Part shown: in pieces, positions 6,231 through 7,018 of the stretch
How positions within the stretch are numbered: the first letter of the stretch is position 1
Layout: each line of letters opens with the position of its first letter
Assembly (NCBI GenBank): GCA_964494645.1
Contig: CAZBSH010000079.1
Location: 1-7,018, forward strand
DNA length: 7,018 nucleotides
From: Christensenella sp964494645
GTDB taxonomy: Bacteria > Bacillota > Clostridia > Christensenellales > Christensenellaceae
Direction: 5' to 3'
The notes under the pieces: generated by a model
What the model was told of the DNA's origin: nothing
The model's input: only the letters and a program-made list of their open reading frames with translations
Database searches by the model: none
Translations under genes and position numbers: made by a program

Positions 6231-7018
6231 ATGAGTGATATATCGAATTATCATCAGGATTTAAATCAAAAAATGACGCTAAAGCTACGCGAGATTATGC
6301 GTGACCTTCCGTCGTATACCACAAGCTTTTTTATTGCGATGGAAAATAATTCGACGATTCTTACACGCGTTAATTACGCTGCGGATCTACGGATATTCTT
6401 TCAATTTCTTGTAAAGGAACTTCCGCGTTTTCAGAATAAAAATGTTGCTGATTTGACGCAGGACGACCTAGCGTCTATCACAGTCGATGACTTGTATCTT
6501 TTTTTGGATTATCTTAATTTATACGCCTCCGCAGAAAACGATGAAAAGTTCATATCCAATCAGGAGCGTGGCAAGGCAAGAAAAATTGCGTGTTTGCGTT
6601 CATTTTTTAAACATTATTATAAAAAAGGTGTGCTGGAGAAAAATGTATGTCAGCTACTGGATACGCCAAAATTGCATGAAAAAGCAATCGTAAGGCTCGA
6701 AGCCGACGAAGTGGTTGATTTATTGGAAGCTGTAGAAAGCGGCGCACAGCTCACAGACAAACAAAAGCAATACCATAAAAAAAATGTTGTGCGCGATCTG
6801 GCGATCCTTACTTTGTTTTTGACGACCGGGATCCGTGTTTCAGAGCTCGTTTCGCTTAATGTTGCTGATGTGGACTTTAAGAATGGATGTTTTACCGTTA
6901 CGCGCAAGGGCGGAGATCAAGTGATGTTGTACTTTGATGATGAGACGTCACAGGCGTTACTTACCTATCTCGATGAACGTAAAGGAAGAGGCAATTATGC
7001 CCTCTCCTCCCCTCTCTT
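6231..7018 (+). CDS. Tyrosine recombinase/integrase (Xer-type), 3'-partial
   Basis: The frame is open from ATG 6231 to the window end: 262 residues visible, of an expected 330-370. GAGG lies 6 bases before the start. Residues from about 25-145 form the N-terminal SAM-like core-binding domain, with the helix pattern TRVNYAADLRIFFQFL (45-60) and RKIACLRSFFKHYYKKG (117-133). The catalytic domain begins near 155. It shows LTTGIRVSEL (198-207) with catalytic R202, followed by the beta-hairpin VTRKGG with the conserved K226. The later His-x-x-Arg, His/Trp and Tyr nucleophile lie beyond the edge, so activity cannot be judged. The family cuts and rejoins DNA at paired inverted arms (XerC/XerD at dif, phage and ICE integrases). 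The neighbours are housekeeping genes and no phage or conjugation gene is in view, so a chromosomal Xer-like protein is more likely than a mobile-element integrase, but this is not settled. Confidence 0.9.
   Translation, partial: MSDISNYHQDLNQKMTLKLREIMRDLPSYTTSFFIAMENNSTILTRVNYAADLRIFFQFLVKELPRFQNKNVADLTQDDLASITVDDLYLFLDYLNLYASAENDEKFISNQERGKARKIACLRSFFKHYYKKGVLEKNVCQLLDTPKLHEKAIVRLEADEVVDLLEAVESGAQLTDKQKQYHKKNVVRDLAILTLFLTTGIRVSELVSLNVADVDFKNGCFTVTRKGGDQVMLYFDDETSQALLTYLDERKGRGNYALSSPL

Noticed and set aside
4675..7018. Genomic island between tRNA-Trp and the tyrosine recombinase
   Set aside because: The genes between them are core proC and rnhA, no tRNA 3'-end duplicate is visible near the recombinase, and the recombinase looks Xer-like.

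Overview
The window looks like a chromosomal segment of a low-to-moderate GC Gram-positive anaerobe, most plausibly a Clostridia-class Firmicute. The signs are strong Shine-Dalgarno sequences before almost every gene, near-consensus sigma-A type promoters, a tRNA gene with encoded CCA, GTG and TTG starts in tight operons, and an oxygen-labile iron-sulfur flavoenzyme. The genus cannot be named from sequence reading alone. All genes found are on the plus strand.

Left part (1-4618): a tightly packed four-gene catabolic-type operon, cut at its 5' end by the window. In order it encodes (1) a multidomain FMN/4Fe-4S/FAD reductase of the old yellow enzyme / 2,4-dienoyl-CoA reductase family; (2) a xylose-isomerase-like TIM-barrel epimerase, isomerase or lyase; (3) a Gfo/Idh/MocA NAD(P)-dependent sugar oxidoreductase; and (4) a PIG-L/LmbE-type metal-dependent deacetylase. 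Gaps are 16, 4 and 20 bases, each with a good ribosome binding site. Gfo/Idh/MocA dehydrogenases paired with TIM-barrel enzymes occur in inositol and sugar pathways and in 3-keto-glycoside cleavage routes. The added enoate-type reductase and deacetylase suggest a pathway for a modified sugar, glycoside or amino sugar. The substrate is not visible from the sequence.

Middle (4619-4830): a complete tRNA-Trp(CCA) gene with its own near-perfect promoter and a U-tailed hairpin terminator directly after it. This insulates the catabolic operon from the genes that follow.

Right part (4831-6072): a two-gene operon of proC (pyrroline-5-carboxylate reductase, last step of proline synthesis) and rnhA (ribonuclease HI). 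They overlap by two bases through a TTG start inside the proC stop region. The operon ends in a terminator whose loop contains the rnhA stop codon.

End (6073-7018): an intergenic region with a perfect 15-bp inverted repeat (34 bp in all) directly upstream of a good extended -10 promoter, followed by a Xer-type tyrosine recombinase gene that runs off the window. The recombinase has the first catalytic Arg and the beta-hairpin Lys; the remaining catalytic residues lie beyond the edge. The palindrome beside a recombinase gene and the unusual operon composition are the two points most worth following up. No CRISPR array, insertion sequence or riboswitch was seen.
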